Below the pieces are notes generated by a model. It searched no databases. It was not told the origin of the DNA and saw only the letters and a list, made by a program, of their open reading frames with translations. 64,000 nt of DNA from Pacificispira sp965223125 (GTDB lineage: Bacteria > Pseudomonadota > Alphaproteobacteria > UBA8366 > Aestuariispiraceae). Below are positions 24,655 to 33,668 of this stretch, one piece after another; position 1 is the first letter of the stretch; each line of letters starts with the position of its first letter. Position numbers and translations under genes: made by a program. The stretch is from positions 4,008,205 to 4,072,204 of the forward strand of contig OZ244984.1 of NCBI GenBank assembly GCA_965223125.1, read 5' to 3'.

Positions 24655-25362
24655 TTATTTGTTGGCAGTTTCAAGGATAAATTGCTCTGCCTTAGCGAAA
24701 TCTTCCGGTGTGCCTATATCCAGGAACTTACCCTGATAGACTCGCCCAAATAATTGCGAACGCGCGGCGAGAAGCGGAAGGGTTTCTGCCTCCAAGGAGC
24801 AAGGTCTATCCGCTGGAATATCTTGCAAAATATCCTTCCGCATCGCGTACAGACCGGCGTTTATGATCCCAGAGCCTCTCATTGACTTTTCGCCAAAGCG
24901 AGACACTAGTCCAGCCTCATCAACGTCCACTTTCCCAAATCGCGATGCATCTTCGATCTGGCGCAGCGCCAAGGTACACAGTGCTTCTTCAACCATCGTG
25001 GACAGAAAATCCTGAACGTCGATGGCAAAATACGAATCACCATTCATCATTAGGAATGCCTCTTGAAGCAGGTCCTTCGTGTAATGAAGTGCCCCGCCTG
25101 TTCCGGCTGGCATCGGCTCGCTTACGTAATGAATTCTGGCGCCGCCTGGCGTCGCTGGCCCTAGTGTTCTCTCAAACTCATCGGCGAAAGGCCCAACAAG
25201 AAGCAATATTTCTTCCATTCCAATTTTGTCGAGGTCGCGCATGAGATGAGAAATGAAGGGACGTCCAACAACCTTTAACAAAGGCTTCGGGCAATTTTCT
25301 GTGAGCGCCCCAAGACGGGTTCCCTTACCGCCACAGAGTATGACCGCTTGCTTAATTTTCAT
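24655..25362 (-). CDS. Sugar-1-phosphate nucleotidyltransferase (HddC/RfbA-fold)
   Basis: 235-residue NTP transferase. The signature is AVILCGGKGTRLGALTENCP followed by KPLLKVVGRPF. Short length, with no left-handed beta-helix, matches HddC (D-glycero-alpha-D-manno-heptose 1-phosphate guanylyltransferase) and related mannose- or glucose-1-phosphate enzymes. The start ATG at 25362 overlaps the stop of the aldo/keto reductase gene (TGATG). A GHMP kinase resembling HddA, which would act two steps earlier, lies at 58487. GDP-heptose synthesis is therefore a fair guess, but the nucleotide and sugar are not proven by sequence. Confidence 0.85.
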   Translation of the reverse strand: MKIKQAVILCGGKGTRLGALTENCPKPLLKVVGRPFISHLMRDLDKIGMEEILLLVGPFADEFERTLGPATPGGARIHYVSEPMPAGTGGALHYTKDLLQEAFLMMNGDSYFAIDVQDFLSTMVEEALCTLALRQIEDASRFGKVDVDEAGLVSRFGEKSMRGSGIINAGLYAMRKDILQDIPADRPCSLEAETLPLLAARSQLFGRVYQGKFLDIGTPEDFAKAEQFILETANK

Positions 25363-26363
25363 CACGCATCGCCAGCCTTATGTGTCTCAGGGCGCGGACG
25401 CGGAACAAAGAAGTCTGTACTTCGATTGATTTCCAGCACGCGCTCATACGATTGGATAGACAGAGGAGGAAGGTGTCCAACCCTTGCATTCATTACCGCT
25501 TCTTCAGGGGTCAATATTCCCGGCAAAACAACACTTACAACTTCGGGGGTAAGGCAAAACCGAAGCGCAGTTTCAGAGTGACTTTCACCAGGGGAACGAT
25601 TGTCAACGGCAGCCATTACCTTTGCCGTTCCCTCCAACCATTTCGCACGCTGTTCTGTTGTCCAGGAATTTCGGTGATCACCCGCCGGAAAGACAGTGTC
25701 GGAATCTATCGCCCCGCTTAGAAAGCCAAAACATAAAGGTGTCCTTGCAATAACACCGATATTCCTGGACCGCGCCAAAGCGAAAAATCCACCTAGCTCC
25801 GCTCGTGTGTCCAACATATTGAAATTCAACTGGATAGTTTCGATATCGAAGTCTTCCAGGACAAGCAAAGCATCATCAGGGCTCTTGACGGACAGGCCCC
25901 AGGCACGAAGCGTCCCATCTTCTTTTAACTGATCGAGCGCGCTGGCGATTTCGGGATTGCTTCTGAAATAGGGGATCGGGACATTATGCAACTGAAGCAG
26001 ATCGATATAGTCGGTATTGAGGCGCTTCAGCGACCGTTCGATCGAACACAAGATGGACTCGGCGGCGAAATCGGGCCCCTGGCCCCAATGCTCCTGTCCC
26101 GCCTTGGTAGCAAGGACAATTTGATCGCGCCGATCCGCAAAGACGCTTCCGATCATATGTTCGCTATGGCCGTTACCATATGCTGGGGCCGTATCGAAAA
26201 ATGTGATCCCAGACGCAAAAGCGGCATCCAGGGCAGCGGCGCTGACACGGTCGTCGACGTCACCGTAAGATGTTTCGCCCACGGTTCTTCCGCCGATTCC
26301 CCAACCACCAAACCCGATCGCTGAGACCCGCAAATTTGTTGAGCCGAGTGTTCTGTACTGCAC
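25362..26363 (-). CDS. Aldo/keto reductase
   Basis: 333-residue NADPH-dependent aldo/keto reductase, TIM barrel. Visible are the catalytic Asp/Tyr segment FFDTAPAYGNGHSE, Lys in VLATKAGQE and the cofactor-phosphate loop at the C-terminal side. I chose the GTG at 26363 because AAGGA lies six bases before it and the protein then begins QYRTLGSTNLRVSAIGFGGW, the normal family start; the longer frame begins with a TTG. It lies between the B12 radical SAM gene and the nucleotidyltransferase gene in one tight minus-strand unit. In glycan loci such enzymes reduce keto-sugars, which would fit an oxidised or rearranged product of the radical enzyme. Confidence 0.9.
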   Translation of the reverse strand: MQYRTLGSTNLRVSAIGFGGWGIGGRTVGETSYGDVDDRVSAAALDAAFASGITFFDTAPAYGNGHSEHMIGSVFADRRDQIVLATKAGQEHWGQGPDFAAESILCSIERSLKRLNTDYIDLLQLHNVPIPYFRSNPEIASALDQLKEDGTLRAWGLSVKSPDDALLVLEDFDIETIQLNFNMLDTRAELGGFFALARSRNIGVIARTPLCFGFLSGAIDSDTVFPAGDHRNSWTTEQRAKWLEGTAKVMAAVDNRSPGESHSETALRFCLTPEVVSVVLPGILTPEEAVMNARVGHLPPLSIQSYERVLEINRSTDFFVPRPRPETHKAGDA

Positions 26364-26396
26364 GGGCAATCCTTGGAAACGACGCGTTCCCGCAAC

Positions 26397-28373
26397 CTAG
26401 AAGTGGCCAGCCATCTGCTTTTCATAAGATGAATTGGTATAAAGGTAGGCACCCTTTTTATTGCCCCACCAAACAACTTCACGACACCATTGCTGGAAGT
26501 CATGATAAACGGCTTTGGAGCGTTCTACCCGAACGACCGCAGGTTCCTTTTTGAGCGCCGTCGGCTCATTGGCACGGGTAGCTTCGTAGAACGACAACAG
26601 ATTATACTCCAACTCAACCTCAGTATCTTCCGATACATGAGGCTGTTTCACCAAAGCCCTGTTCAGCTTGATCGCCTCATCAAAAACACTTTGATCATAA
26701 CTTGGCTCATACGATCGTACATGGCGCTCAAGGACCGTACGTGCCTCATCGTAGAATTCATCGAACTTATTTTCCGCTGTAAGTTTGATGAAAATATACT
26801 CGTCGGCAGGCCAGTAGATCCCCAACCATTCTTTGGAGAAAACGTATTCTGGGCCACCTTCCTGAATGCTCTGCGCCTCTGCTTCGAACAGGTCCCTGAT
26901 ATCAGCCAGTACAGGGAACTCCGCAGCGTCCACTTTAAGAAAAGCTTCGATCATATCTGAATAGCGCGCGCCGCCGATCTCGTGAGCGACCATCAAGGGG
27001 ATTTGCAATATTTTGTTGAAGTGCAGCAGCGCCGCCATCCAAGAAAACGAACGCGTCCTGCGCCACGCTTCCGGTGGCATCGCATGGGTTGAGATGACAA
27101 GATCCTGAAACTCATCCACGTCATCATCCAAATCGATGCGCTCACCATGAATATTAATGATCTTTGAGGTGACCGTGACAATTCCATGTTTTTTCTGGTA
27201 TTCCGCGTTCCCCATTTCGGCATTCGGCAGAATAGACAGATTGTTGAATTGAATGCGATTGTGCTGTCCACTTTCGATCAACTGATTCACACCGGCCAAG
27301 AAGCTTTCATACGTTTCTCCCGGCAGTCCAAGGATAAGATCGGAATAAGTTTCGACCCGGTCTTTCGTGAAACGACGCTGCAGTTCCATGTATGTTTCAA
27401 GGGAGATATTATCGCGCTTGATCGCTTCCAAGGTTGTCATATCCGCGCTTTGCATTGAAAGCGCGACACCTTTATTCAGGCCAGCATCCGACAATATTTT
27501 TTGAGTGAGATACGCACGTTCTGTAGCGTTTTTCGTGTTCTGAACGGAAAGAGCCATCGGATAGCCCGTCTTGCTTTTTACGTCCGCAACGCGTTCCGCG
27601 ATATCGATATCTCTTTTTTGAATACCAAAATTGGCGTCGCAACAGAAAATATACTCAATCTTCTTGTCGGAGAACCAATTGATTTCATCATAAAGCCGCT
27701 CCAAGCCAAACTTCGTCACCTTTGCGGCGGTAGCAGAGCCCCAATCGCAAAATGTGCACCGGAAAGGGCAACCGCGGTTCGTTTCCCAAAGACCGATCCA
27801 TTTTTCGTCGGGATTGGCTTCCATCAACTCATCAAACACCCCATCCAAGAAAGGAGAAGGTACTTGGTCGAGGTCTCTGAAACGGGTCCCGTCCGGATTG
27901 CGCACACAACGCCCGTCCTGGTCGATGTAGCTGGTGCTGGGCATCAGAGACCAATCGTTCTGCGGATAGGCTTCAATCAATTCAAGAAAGCGCGCTTCCC
28001 CTTCATTGTGAATGACCACATCGACTTGCGTGTTGGTCCGCAGAAACTCTTCTGGCTGGTCCGGAACATGGGGGCCGCCGAAAACTATGAGAATGTTTTC
28101 ACTATGCGCCTTAAGGCGCCGCGCCACCTCAAGGGATACTTGGCCATTCCAGACATACGTGCTGAAGCCGACAATATCGGCATCCTTCAAATTCTCGACG
28201 ATCTCAACGATCCGGGACCGTTTGTAGATCATCGGAAGAAATTCGTAGCGCGCGGGGTCAGGCGCATTCGCGATGACGTAGCTTTTCAACAAAGCCGTCG
28301 AGTACGGAAGATAATTCTGTTCAGAAAAACTGTTGTTAATCTGAACAAGACCAATCTTGATCGGATCTGACAT
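26397..28373 (-). CDS. B12-binding domain radical SAM protein (copy 1)
   Basis: 658-residue radical SAM enzyme with an N-terminal cobalamin-binding-type domain (residues about 1-150, IKIGLVQINNSFSEQ then VFGGPHVPDQPEEF). I do not see the DxHxxG cobalamin-ligand motif, so B12 may bind base-off without His. The 4Fe-4S motif is NRGCPFRCTFCDWG (CxxxCxxC, about residues 200-213), followed by a TIM-barrel part with YIFCCDANFG and DLILGLPGETYESF. A long C-terminal region unique to this pair ends in FQQWCREVVWWGNKKGAYLY. It is the first gene of a minus-strand unit with an aldo/keto reductase and a nucleotidyltransferase. A full-length paralogue is at 49752. Likely a C-methylation or other carbon-centred reaction on a sugar or lipid; not assignable. 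Confidence 0.9.
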   Translation of the reverse strand: MSDPIKIGLVQINNSFSEQNYLPYSTALLKSYVIANAPDPARYEFLPMIYKRSRIVEIVENLKDADIVGFSTYVWNGQVSLEVARRLKAHSENILIVFGGPHVPDQPEEFLRTNTQVDVVIHNEGEARFLELIEAYPQNDWSLMPSTSYIDQDGRCVRNPDGTRFRDLDQVPSPFLDGVFDELMEANPDEKWIGLWETNRGCPFRCTFCDWGSATAAKVTKFGLERLYDEINWFSDKKIEYIFCCDANFGIQKRDIDIAERVADVKSKTGYPMALSVQNTKNATERAYLTQKILSDAGLNKGVALSMQSADMTTLEAIKRDNISLETYMELQRRFTKDRVETYSDLILGLPGETYESFLAGVNQLIESGQHNRIQFNNLSILPNAEMGNAEYQKKHGIVTVTSKIINIHGERIDLDDDVDEFQDLVISTHAMPPEAWRRTRSFSWMAALLHFNKILQIPLMVAHEIGGARYSDMIEAFLKVDAAEFPVLADIRDLFEAEAQSIQEGGPEYVFSKEWLGIYWPADEYIFIKLTAENKFDEFYDEARTVLERHVRSYEPSYDQSVFDEAIKLNRALVKQPHVSEDTEVELEYNLLSFYEATRANEPTALKKEPAVVRVERSKAVYHDFQQWCREVVWWGNKKGAYLYTNSSYEKQMAGHF

Positions 28374-28530
28374 ACCAAACTCTCCATTACTCTCGAGCGC
28401 GTCGGAATTGCATGGATATAGGGGCTTACACTACAAATGAAAACCTTTCGCTGAGCAAACCCGCCCATGAATATCGACTGATTCCGTGAACCAGGCTTCT
28501 AAAACGATCAAAAAGACCAATATGTGCCAT

Positions 28531-29169
28531 CTAAGGCGCGTGCGGACCGTTGAAAGCATCCATTATTCGATCACGATTTATAAGAAGCCATTGCACAGCC
28601 AAAAAAGAGATTGCGACACCTAGTCGCTGCGAAGCGATCAAGCTCTCCGCCTCTGATAGTGGTACGATATGCGCCTTGATATCCTCGCCTTCGCTGCGTT
28701 TCCCACAGTGTTCTTGGACATCGTCAGTATTTATTCTTGCAACGAAGACATGACAAACCTCCGTCAGGCAGCCAGGACTGACCAGAAACGACCCAACCCG
28801 TTCAATCATATCCGCGACGGCGCCGCATTCCTCTTGGACTTCGCGCAATGCAATCGTCTCTTGGCTTTCATCCGTGTCGACCAAACCGGCAACCGGTTCC
28901 AGCTGACGGTATTGCACATCTGCGCAATAAGCCCCGAAACGCACTTGTTCGACCAAAACGATCTCATCTCTGACCGGATCATAGGGTAACACCACGACGG
29001 AATCACAACGTTCAATAACTTCGCGGTCGATAGGGCCGATCCAGGACCCGTCATAACTTTTCACGCTAAGATCTAAAACGTGGAGGCGGTTGAAACCGTC
29101 ATAAGCGATTTCGTGACGGTGAACATTGATATCGTCCGCACTATCAGTTCTGAAAACAGGTCGTCTCAT
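28531..29169 (-). CDS. NUDIX hydrolase, ADP-ribose pyrophosphatase-like
   Basis: 212-residue NUDIX pyrophosphatase that cleaves a nucleoside diphosphate linked to another group. The Nudix box is complete and canonical: GLVDTDESQETIALREVQEE followed by CGA (G-x5-E-x7-REVQEECG). Length and the upstream strand DSVVVLPYDPVRDEIVLVEQ fit the ADP-ribose or GDP-mannose pyrophosphatase group (NudF/GDPMK). Possible role is removing unwanted nucleotide sugars in this locus. It sits alone on the minus strand, divergent from the MBL gene at 29284. Confidence 0.88.
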   Translation of the reverse strand: MRRPVFRTDSADDINVHRHEIAYDGFNRLHVLDLSVKSYDGSWIGPIDREVIERCDSVVVLPYDPVRDEIVLVEQVRFGAYCADVQYRQLEPVAGLVDTDESQETIALREVQEECGAVADMIERVGSFLVSPGCLTEVCHVFVARINTDDVQEHCGKRSEGEDIKAHIVPLSEAESLIASQRLGVAISFLAVQWLLINRDRIMDAFNGPHAP

Positions 29170-29283
29170 GCGCGCTCCACTGTCCGATAATTCGTGAGTT
29201 TTCCAACCTTACCACGGTTGCAAAGCCAGATGCTGTGTTGATAGAACATCTAAACCATCAAGAGACAAGAAAGCAGTCACAAA

Positions 29284-30699
29284 ATGCCGGATTCGTTACG
29301 CCTAACATTTGTTTCGCACGCATGCGTCCGCATTGATGGTCCCTTCGGCGCCCTTTTGTGCGACCCGTGGATCCTGAACGAACCCGTTTATAATTTTACG
29401 ACGTGGAAGTATCCCGTGGCCAACATGGCACCGGAAGAGGTTCTGGACGGTGTCACTCATGTTTATATTTCTCATACGCATGAGGACCATTTTCACGTCC
29501 CGTCTCTTAACCATATTCCTCGAGACGTCACGCTTTTGCTGCCCGAGTTTTCTTGGAACCCAGGACTTAGGGCGCAGACCATGGAGCGCACAATGCGCCG
29601 GATGGGCTTCTATAACATTCATAAGCCAAAACCTTGGGAGGAATACGCACTGGACCAGGATACAAATATTACCTTTGTCCCCGCAGCAGAGAGCAAGCCT
29701 CAGGACTGGGAAAATTCGGCAATTGTCATCGATCACCCCGACGTCCGAATCTTGAACGTGAATGACTGCCCAAGCGATGTCCCTTTATATGAAACACTTG
29801 CGGAAAAGTTCGATCACTTCGACGTCGCGTTGCTGCAATACGCAGGCGTATCGATGTATCCGGGTCGTTTTCGCATGACCGAAGATCAGATGCGCGAGGC
29901 TGTTAGAAGCAAGCGCGCCTCTTTTGTCGAGCAGAAGCGGGCTGTCGACATGCTCAACATTGACGCGATCATTCCATTCGCCGGTGATTTCTGTTGGCTG
30001 GATGACGACTTGTTCCACTGCAACTGGGCGTGCAGAGCGACACCCCACCTTTTTCAGGCTTGGCATGACGAAACCTATCCTGATGATGACCGCGAAATAT
30101 TGATCATGTATCCCTCCGACACGTGGTCGAAGTCCGGTGGGGTGGTGCGCAACCACCCGGAAATCGATTGGTCGAACTATCTGGAAGACCTTAAGGCCGT
30201 GCAAGCGCGGTTCAGGACCAAAATCGATGCGATCAATGCCTGGTACAGCGAAAGTTCCACCGTAAACCTGAAAGCGCGCACGGAAAGCTACCTTGCGAAT
30301 ATGGAGCGCTTCATTACGCGGGAACCGGTTTCAATATCCGCATCGATCCGGTTCGAAATTGAGGGAGCTTCGGAAGATTTAGCGTTCGAGTTCAGGATTT
30401 CACCTCATAATGGATTTTCTGCTGCGATGGGACGCCATGGCGAGACAGACCATATCTGCCATCTTTCGGTTGTCCAATGGGCCAGTGTTCTGGAGAGTAA
30501 GTTAATGATTAACACCCTGCATTGGACATCCGAAATTCTTCAGCGAGAGCCATATAATCCCGACGTTGGAAAGTTTTGGTGGTGGTTGGAATCGAATGGG
30601 GATCTTTACAATCGGGGACCGCAGGTATTGATGGAAGATCGCCAGTTTCCGACAATTGGATTGAGGAACGATCCGCAGTTCGGTGTCTTTCCCGGCTGA
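29284..30699 (+). CDS. MBL-fold metallo-hydrolase, large (UlaG/CMAH-like)
   Basis: 471-residue protein whose N-terminal half is a metallo-beta-lactamase fold. The metal motif is HVYISHTHEDHFHVPS (HxHxDH), preceded by the strand LTFVSHACVRIDGPFGALLC and DPW typical of the UlaG/CMP-Neu5Ac-hydroxylase-like branch. Later His and Asp residues in NDCPSDVPL and CNWACRATPHLF may complete the site. The C-terminal 170 residues do not recall a known domain to me. It is followed 26 bases later by the FemAB-like acyltransferase gene and then RmlA and GT2 genes, all on the plus strand. Function in glycan processing is likely by context, reaction unknown. Confidence 0.8.
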   Translation: MPDSLRLTFVSHACVRIDGPFGALLCDPWILNEPVYNFTTWKYPVANMAPEEVLDGVTHVYISHTHEDHFHVPSLNHIPRDVTLLLPEFSWNPGLRAQTMERTMRRMGFYNIHKPKPWEEYALDQDTNITFVPAAESKPQDWENSAIVIDHPDVRILNVNDCPSDVPLYETLAEKFDHFDVALLQYAGVSMYPGRFRMTEDQMREAVRSKRASFVEQKRAVDMLNIDAIIPFAGDFCWLDDDLFHCNWACRATPHLFQAWHDETYPDDDREILIMYPSDTWSKSGGVVRNHPEIDWSNYLEDLKAVQARFRTKIDAINAWYSESSTVNLKARTESYLANMERFITREPVSISASIRFEIEGASEDLAFEFRISPHNGFSAAMGRHGETDHICHLSVVQWASVLESKLMINTLHWTSEILQREPYNPDVGKFWWWLESNGDLYNRGPQVLMEDRQFPTIGLRNDPQFGVFPG

Positions 30700-30725
30700 T
30701 TGATTTCTATCAGGAATTCTCGACG

Positions 30726-31730
30726 GTGACCCAAACAATACCTTTATCCGATGCGTCAGCATGGGATCAGCGCCTAACAGGAACGGTTTTCGGTCCAGCA
30801 CATACGTCGTGGTTCAACAAAATCGTTCATCCAGAAGCCCCCGAAGACTGTTTTCTTTATTGCCAACAATCAACCCAAACCGAGCGCTGCATCATTCCAC
30901 TTCGGATTCGCCGTGGCGAGCAGCATGCGGATGTTGTCGCGACGTTCGGCAACGCGGGTCCGGTTTTCAGCGGCAATCCATTCACGGGTATGCGGGAATT
31001 TGTTACATTTTTGCGAGATAATGGTTTTGTCACCGCGCATATTTCCTTGAACCAGGTTCATCCGGCGGAACGCTTTTTTGAAGGCATCACTATTATCGCG
31101 GAGAAGCCTGTATTTTGTATTCCGACATCCGAAACGATTGAAGATCTTTGGCGCCGCTTTGGAAGGAACAACCGTCGTCATCTAAAGCGGTGGCATGAGG
31201 ACCAGACGGGACAACTAACGTTCGACCAATCGAAACTGCGAGACGCCCTAAGAGCGCTCTACCCTGATTTTGCGGCGCGCCGAAATGTCAGCGCTGCCTA
31301 TCGATTCAACGATGAACAAATTGAGCTATTTTCTTCTGATCCAAAGTATTCCTATCTGGTTGGCGTCACACGAAACGACGGAAGCGTCCGATTTGTCCGG
31401 TGCTTTCTATTCACAGAGCACTGGGCCGACGCCTTTATCGAAGCGCAAGCCGAGGATTCAATGAACGATTCGCGCCCTGTTTATTGGGCCGGAATTGAAT
31501 GGGCGCATAGGCTGGGGATTCCATTTTTAAACCTTTCGGGCGGCATCACCTCTGGCGACAGTCTTGAATTCTTTAAAAAAAGCCTGGGTGGCATAAAAAA
31601 TGAACTGTTTCGGGCACCTATCATAGCGGACCAAACGCGCTATGAGGTGCTTTGTGCTGAGGCAGGCGTCCCAAAAGACATCTCCCCAATCGGTTATTTT
31701 CCTCCCTACCACACGATGTACCGTAGATGA
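30726..31730 (+). CDS. FemAB/GNAT-fold acyltransferase-like protein
   Basis: About 334 residues. The centre and C-terminal part match the FemAB/GNAT pattern: LWRRFGRNNRRHLKRWHEDQ, then FVRCFLFTEHWADAFIEAQ, and RLGIPFLNLSGGITSGDSLE followed by FFKKSLGG, a stretch shared by many peptidyl or acyl transferases of this fold. I prefer the GTG at 30726, giving MTQTIPLSDASAW; the longer frame (from 30576) would overlap the MBL gene by 124 bases. It may transfer an amino acid or acyl group to an amino sugar in this locus. The donor is not indicated by sequence. Confidence 0.72.
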   Translation: MTQTIPLSDASAWDQRLTGTVFGPAHTSWFNKIVHPEAPEDCFLYCQQSTQTERCIIPLRIRRGEQHADVVATFGNAGPVFSGNPFTGMREFVTFLRDNGFVTAHISLNQVHPAERFFEGITIIAEKPVFCIPTSETIEDLWRRFGRNNRRHLKRWHEDQTGQLTFDQSKLRDALRALYPDFAARRNVSAAYRFNDEQIELFSSDPKYSYLVGVTRNDGSVRFVRCFLFTEHWADAFIEAQAEDSMNDSRPVYWAGIEWAHRLGIPFLNLSGGITSGDSLEFFKKSLGGIKNELFRAPIIADQTRYEVLCAEAGVPKDISPIGYFPPYHTMYRR

Positions 31731-31834
31731 AAATTCACCAATGCAGACCGTCTGAATTTAAAGTGGCTATGTTGAGCAAAGTTTTATACCTTCGGTGAAC
31801 TTGCAAACAGCCGTTGGGTTCGAAGAAATATACC

Positions 31835-32722
31835 ATGTCAGATCGACGCGGGATCATTTTAGCAGGAGGAACAGGCAGTCGACTGCGTCCGGCGACGCAT
31901 GCCCTGAACAAACATTTGATCCCGATATACGATAAACCGATGATATATTATCCATTATCGGTGTTAATGCTGGCGGGAATTCGTGAAGTCCTGATCATCA
32001 CCAACGCGGAAGACGTCAGCGCGTTTGAAAAATTGTTCGGTGACGGCAGTCGTCTTGGTATGGAAATCAAAATTAGCGTGCAAGACCGCCCCGGTGGCTT
32101 GCCGGAAGCATTCGTCGTGGGCGAAGAATTCCTGGACGGTCATCCATCCGTTTTAATCCTGGGGGACAATCTTTTTCATGGTTCTCAGTTAAGCGGATTG
32201 TTGCGTGAAAAAGCGGAGAAGCCAGAGAACACGGTTTTTCTGTTCTACGTGAATGACCCGTCTGCTTATGGCGTTGCCGTAATGAATGCAGAGGGGCAAT
32301 TGGTTGATGTCGTAGAAAAGCCCACGGATCCGATCAGCAATCATGCAATCACAGGCCTATACTTCTTTGATAGTGACGCGCCCAAAATTGCGCGCGAGTT
32401 AAAACCATCCGGGCGCGGTGAATTGGAAATAACAGACATGATCCGGCATTATCATATGGCTGGGAAATTGTCGGCTGTCGCACTCAATCGCGGTGTCACG
32501 TGGATCGATATGGGAACAGCACGGCGGGTAATGTCTGCGACGGTATTGATCGATGCGATCGATAAATCTCGCAACCTGAAGGTTGCGGTCCCTGAGGAGA
32601 TTGCGTGGAGAAACGGGTGGATTGGGGAGGATGAGCTGTTTGCGGAAGCAAAACGCTGTGCCGGAACGCCTTACAGCATGTATCTTACGGCGCTGCCCGA
32701 AATGATGAAGTTTTCGCGCTGA
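31835..32722 (+). CDS. rfbA: Glucose-1-phosphate thymidylyltransferase-like (RmlA/RfbA family)
   Basis: 295-residue nucleotidyltransferase that makes dTDP- (or UDP-) glucose from sugar 1-phosphate. The signature is GIILAGGTGSRLRPATHALN followed by KHLIPIYDKPMIYYPLSVLM. Further matches are VLILGDNLFHGS for nucleotide binding and PSGRGELEITDMIRHY. RmlA normally has AWLDTGT; here TWIDMGT is seen. Start at 31835 (ATG) is shorter by seven codons than the open frame. The other rhamnose genes (rmlB, C, D) are not in the window, so its product may feed another pathway, for example amino-sugar synthesis by the aminotransferase at 43850. Assignment to family is firm; sugar specificity less so. Confidence 0.85.
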   Translation: MSDRRGIILAGGTGSRLRPATHALNKHLIPIYDKPMIYYPLSVLMLAGIREVLIITNAEDVSAFEKLFGDGSRLGMEIKISVQDRPGGLPEAFVVGEEFLDGHPSVLILGDNLFHGSQLSGLLREKAEKPENTVFLFYVNDPSAYGVAVMNAEGQLVDVVEKPTDPISNHAITGLYFFDSDAPKIARELKPSGRGELEITDMIRHYHMAGKLSAVALNRGVTWIDMGTARRVMSATVLIDAIDKSRNLKVAVPEEIAWRNGWIGEDELFAEAKRCAGTPYSMYLTALPEMMKFSR

Positions 32723-32753
32723 CACTTCGATGCGCCTGTGATGGGATCGGACC

Positions 32754-33653
32754 GTGACCTCCCTGCTTTCGCTCATTACGCCAATCGATGACACCGCCGA
32801 CTTCTTCTCGCAGCTTCTCACTGTCATGAACGACGCCGACTTGGATGGCTCCCTTTGTGAATGGATTATTATTCACGATGGCGTTCGAGAACGGGATGAC
32901 TTCACGGCAGGCCTTCCCCTACCTGATTACGCAGTGTGGATGAAAGGGGACGGCCACAGTGCCACTAGCGCCGTTAATATCGGCATCAAGATTTCCTCCG
33001 CGCCCTTACTGCACTTCCTGATGGGCGACGACTTACCCGTATTCCCAGAATTGATAGAATTAGCAAAGAGTGCTCTCGCACAAGATGAACCACCGGATAT
33101 TGTTAGCGGGGGTGTGATATTTTTGGGTGAGACCGTCTCTGAGGAGCAATCCTCAAAAATTCATTTGCCCAACCTTGATTGGAACAGCGCCCTGATGGCA
33201 CCGACATACCTGGATGGACGGCTGTTTCATAGAAATTTGGTGGAGCGGATTGGTGTTTTCGACTATCGCTTCCACGCCTCAAGCGACCGAGACTATATGA
33301 TCCGCGCATTGCAAGCTGGCGCGCGACACGCCCTGCTGACAGACCAAACCATTTACAAGTATAGAATTCACCCGCTCTCCAGATCTATGGGTGGCAATCC
33401 GCGCAGAATATCGGAGGCAATCATGGCACATATTCAAATGGCTGAAGAGGCCTATCAGCGGTGCGATCACGATGCGCCGGAACGTGACTTACTTCGTTCC
33501 TGGCAAGGCTATGAGGTGGCGAGGTTCTTGTACTACAGTGCGTTAGCTGGGGATGTTTTCCCGGCGATCCGATGCGCAATGCGGCAGACCGCCAAGGACC
33601 CCCTTTGGATCGCTCGTGCCATATCCAGATACATCACCGGGCGCAACCATTGA
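32754..33653 (+). CDS. Glycosyltransferase family 2-like protein
   Basis: 299-residue probable GT-A glycosyltransferase. It opens with LLSLITPIDDTADFFSQLLT, has the nucleotide-binding acidic pair in LLHFLMGDDLPVFPE and the acceptor-site stretch FHASSDRDYMIRALQAGARH, typical of GT2 enzymes. Start is a GTG at 32754 with weak purines upstream. It is the last gene of the plus-strand unit MBL-FemAB-RmlA-GT2 and converges on the FkbM methyltransferase gene (15-base gap). Donor and acceptor unknown. Confidence 0.78.
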   Translation: MTSLLSLITPIDDTADFFSQLLTVMNDADLDGSLCEWIIIHDGVRERDDFTAGLPLPDYAVWMKGDGHSATSAVNIGIKISSAPLLHFLMGDDLPVFPELIELAKSALAQDEPPDIVSGGVIFLGETVSEEQSSKIHLPNLDWNSALMAPTYLDGRLFHRNLVERIGVFDYRFHASSDRDYMIRALQAGARHALLTDQTIYKYRIHPLSRSMGGNPRRISEAIMAHIQMAEEAYQRCDHDAPERDLLRSWQGYEVARFLYYSALAGDVFPAIRCAMRQTAKDPLWIARAISRYITGRNH

Positions 33654-33668
33654 TCGCGTCGATCACGG

